A stretch of DNA of 40,491 bases from a virus: positions 1-40,491 of the IMG/VR virus record IMGVR_UViG_3300040781_000203, one strand, 5' to 3'. Positions 38,753 through 40,491 of the stretch are shown here, piece after piece. Position 1 is the first letter of the stretch. The number at the start of each line of letters is the position of its first letter. The notes under the pieces are model-generated. The model saw only the letters and a program-made list of their open reading frames with translations, was not told where the DNA came from and ran no database searches. The position numbers and the translations under genes are program-made.

Positions 38753-39871
38753 TCATGCTCCTTGCATCAGCAATCTATAATAATAACCCGCCATTACTGT
38801 TCCTGACGGTCTCAACTCCTCACTCCCATACGTAAACAACGTATCCCAGCAGCTATTGTAATCCGCCTTATTCCATGCCGCTGAACGGGCTATGTTTGAA
38901 ATTCTGACTTCACTAAAAATAGAGTTAGCTTTATAATACCAAATACTACTAAAACCTAATCTACCTATTTGTTGTTGGTACACATCAGTTTTAGGTGTTT
39001 TGGCTGATAAATCTCCGCTGGTTTTATCTAACGCACCTTGAATAAATATTTTTAAATGCGTGCCATCAAATGTTCCAACGCACATATTATGAGCGGTGAG
39101 TGGAATAGTAGCAACGCTTCGTATATAGTTATTACCGCCAGCAGTGTCCTTCATATTTACTTGGATAACTTTTGAAGTAGCCAACTGGATAGCATAATTG
39201 AAATTATCAATATCTCCATTAGTTAGCCATCGTTCATTATTTGAACCTCCATCTACTTGTCTATATACTATCAGAGATTGAGTCCATGTTGTAAGTGCTA
39301 ACCCTGTACCGCACTGGATATAATCATTACTACCATCAAAATCCTGCCCTTTATGAATTTTACCATTAGCCTCTATCGGCTCATTAGCTGCTTTTTTAGT
39401 ACCATCCTGACTATTACTGGTACTGTCTGTAATAGTAGAGGTAGTGGTATCCTTCATGTGATGAACCATTTTGAAATTACTATCCCACACATTCTCGGCT
39501 GGTGTATCTCCTGTGTCACCTACATATGAGGTGTTATCTAATTGAGCAGAGTCATAATAAATATAAAATACCTGGTCAACACTTGAGGACATAGAGGGGC
39601 ACTTTACCCACAGGTAGGCTGTCTCAGTGGCATCATCCCAGTTATCTATTTCACAATAGCACTCAGTAATTTCATCTGACTTGGTTATTGCTATCTTTTT
39701 ACGGTTAGCATCACTGGTTAATTCATCGAATATCGCTGATATATCAGCACTGGTTATACCTGATGACGTAGAGACCTTAAGCAGGACAGGAAAATCTGTC
39801 AGGTCTGAGTCAACCAGTGTATGGTCTGCTGTGATAGATATCCGTTTTGCCCATGTGCCGAGCCATGCCAT
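38753..39871 (-). CDS. DUF2341/LamG-domain protein, candidate receptor-binding protein
   Basis: A 372-aa protein. The N-terminal ~115 residues look like DUF2341 (KRISITADHTLVDSDLTDFP; VFYIYYDSAQLDN). Residues ~130-350 look like a LamG/concanavalin-like beta-sandwich (GQDFDGSNDYIQCG; MCVGTFDGTHLKIFIQG), ending SEVRISNIARSAAWNKADYN. Such proteins bind surface glycans, so a fibre or adhesin role is likely. ATG 39871 overlaps the previous stop (TGATG). It lies in a GC-richer block, possibly acquired. Confidence 0.8.
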   Translation of the reverse strand: MAWLGTWAKRISITADHTLVDSDLTDFPVLLKVSTSSGITSADISAIFDELTSDANRKKIAITKSDEITECYCEIDNWDDATETAYLWVKCPSMSSSVDQVFYIYYDSAQLDNTSYVGDTGDTPAENVWDSNFKMVHHMKDTTTSTITDSTSNSQDGTKKAANEPIEANGKIHKGQDFDGSNDYIQCGTGLALTTWTQSLIVYRQVDGGSNNERWLTNGDIDNFNYAIQLATSKVIQVNMKDTAGGNNYIRSVATIPLTAHNMCVGTFDGTHLKIFIQGALDKTSGDLSAKTPKTDVYQQQIGRLGFSSIWYYKANSIFSEVRISNIARSAAWNKADYNSCWDTLFTYGSEELRPSGTVMAGYYYRLLMQGA

Positions 39872-40302
39872 CACACAATTTCCTTAATTGTAACTACATC
39901 ATTAATTAACTTCACCAAGAAACGCTTCTCAACTATCTGGCCGTTTATCTCTGCATATTTTTTTACTACTGCAAATTGCCTATCTTCCTCGCATTTTTCA
40001 ACATCTATATTTTCGTGTGTGTCAGCGTACTTGTTAACCTTTTCAGTGAAGCTTAAAATCTTATTTGTGATGGCTACTGGGATTTTATCCTGATAGTATG
40101 CAGCCTCCGTTGGCAGTCCCTCATCAACAACATAAAAGGAAACATTTCTGTATGTTGCCACAGAGCCGCTTTGGAGTTCTCTTATATTCTGGATATACCA
40201 CTTCCCACCATCCTGTTTCACTTCTTGCAATGTGGCATCACCATTAATGGAATCCACAAAATCTTTACTTTTTAAATCTTGGATTAATTCTTGTTTGTTC
40301 AT
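39871..40302 (-). CDS. Conserved-looking phage protein, fibre module
   Basis: A 143-aa mixed alpha/beta protein (SKDFVDSINGDATLQEVKQD; WYIQNIRELQSGSVATYRNV; C-terminal FLVKLINDVVTIKEIV). No domain recognised. Ribosome site GGGAGGA. Its start overlaps the stop of the membrane protein (ATGA). GC-richer, like its neighbours, and probably part of the same acquired block. Confidence 0.7.
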   Translation of the reverse strand: MNKQELIQDLKSKDFVDSINGDATLQEVKQDGGKWYIQNIRELQSGSVATYRNVSFYVVDEGLPTEAAYYQDKIPVAITNKILSFTEKVNKYADTHENIDVEKCEEDRQFAVVKKYAEINGQIVEKRFLVKLINDVVTIKEIV

Positions 40303-40491
40303 TTTTTATCCTCCCACTTCTTACGCTTCTTACGAAACATATCAACTTTAATCCTCCACAGAACCAATACAATTCCTAATCCAGCAGCGATTAATTGTAA
40401 AATAGAAGTACACTCGTCTACTGTATGAGGCACGATTTTTTGTACGCATGATTGAAGTGAAGCATAAATTCCGACTGAGTAAGTTATCGCT
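40299..40491 (-). CDS. Small membrane protein, C-terminal part (gene spans the window ends)
   Basis: The continuation of the ORF at 53-1. Joined, 246 bases give exactly 82 codons including the TGA at 40301-40299. Here the protein runs ITYSVGIYASLQSCVQKIV, then one membrane span (ILQLIAAGLGIVLVLWRI) and a strongly basic cytoplasmic-type tail (FRKKRKKWEDKK). One span plus a basic tail resembles class III-type holins or Rz-like inner-membrane proteins; a structural role is also possible. Its stop overlaps the next ATG (ATGA). Confidence 0.75.
   Translation of the reverse strand, partial: AITYSVGIYASLQSCVQKIVPHTVDECTSILQLIAAGLGIVLVLWRIKVDMFRKKRKKWEDKK

Overview
This is a 40.5 kb AT-rich tailed-phage genome, apparently complete and circularly closed. 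I recognise terminase, portal, scaffold, an HK97-fold capsid (DUF5309-like), adaptor and nozzle-type proteins and large candidate ejection proteins. I see no tape measure, sheath or long-tail genes, so the layout looks podovirus-like. There is no integrase, recognisable repressor or phage RNA polymerase. Promoters look like host sigma70 sites (TTGACA-17-TATAAT class), so it is probably a virulent phage of a low-GC bacterium that uses host RNA polymerase. The host cannot be named from the sequence. The best evidence for circularity is an 81-codon membrane-protein ORF with a near-ideal Shine-Dalgarno (SD) sequence. It begins at 53 on the minus strand, runs off base 1 and continues in frame from 40491 to 40299.

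The circular map has two opposed transcription units. Both start in the control region at about 604-967. One minus-strand promoter (about 651-679) points left into the terminase small subunit and then, through the junction, into the whole virion operon (40491 down to 16405). One plus-strand promoter (about 828-856), with repeated operator-like sequences, points right into the early/replication genes (968-16404). The two units meet tail to tail at 16404/16405 with no gap.

The early left part (968-5352) holds small proteins, mostly of unknown function, in compact operons. They are separated by repeat-rich noncoding DNA: a 142-nt hairpin at 1724-1865 and a ~400-bp imperfect inverted repeat with 11-bp and 9-bp tandem arrays at 2190-2590, a candidate origin or regulatory locus. 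From 5526 the replication/recombination genes follow: a putative abundant DNA-metabolism protein, ATP-dependent DNA ligase, a Cas4-like PD-(D/E)XK nuclease, a Sak4-like RecA-fold ATPase, a DUF669-like ssDNA-binding protein, a ParB-methyltransferase fusion, a uracil-glycosylase-like/DNA polymerase A fusion and a DUF3987 helicase-like ATPase. Between the nuclease and the ATPase lies a GC-enriched ~230-nt noncoding segment (8189-8425). Its ends form a 27-position helix and it has a mutually exclusive alternative pairing, making it a strong candidate for an undescribed structured RNA or switch.

The virion operon (minus strand, in transcription order) is: small terminase, 81-aa membrane protein, GC-richer fibre/LamG module (38053-40302), small proteins, large terminase, amidase endolysin, portal, scaffold, decoration and beta-helix proteins, major capsid, adaptor, tail accessory proteins, two tandem-duplicated beta-rich proteins, nozzle-like protein, GNAT-like protein, a glycine-zipper protein, a 409-aa protein and a 1688-aa giant protein.

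A further genome-wide signal is a family of about nine ~25-bp palindromes (CTATGGGG ... CCCCAAAG/CCCCATAG). They occur between genes, often carrying the next gene's Shine-Dalgarno sequence. They also occur inside coding sequence: in the polymerase, the giant protein, the portal C-terminus and the terminase 5' end.
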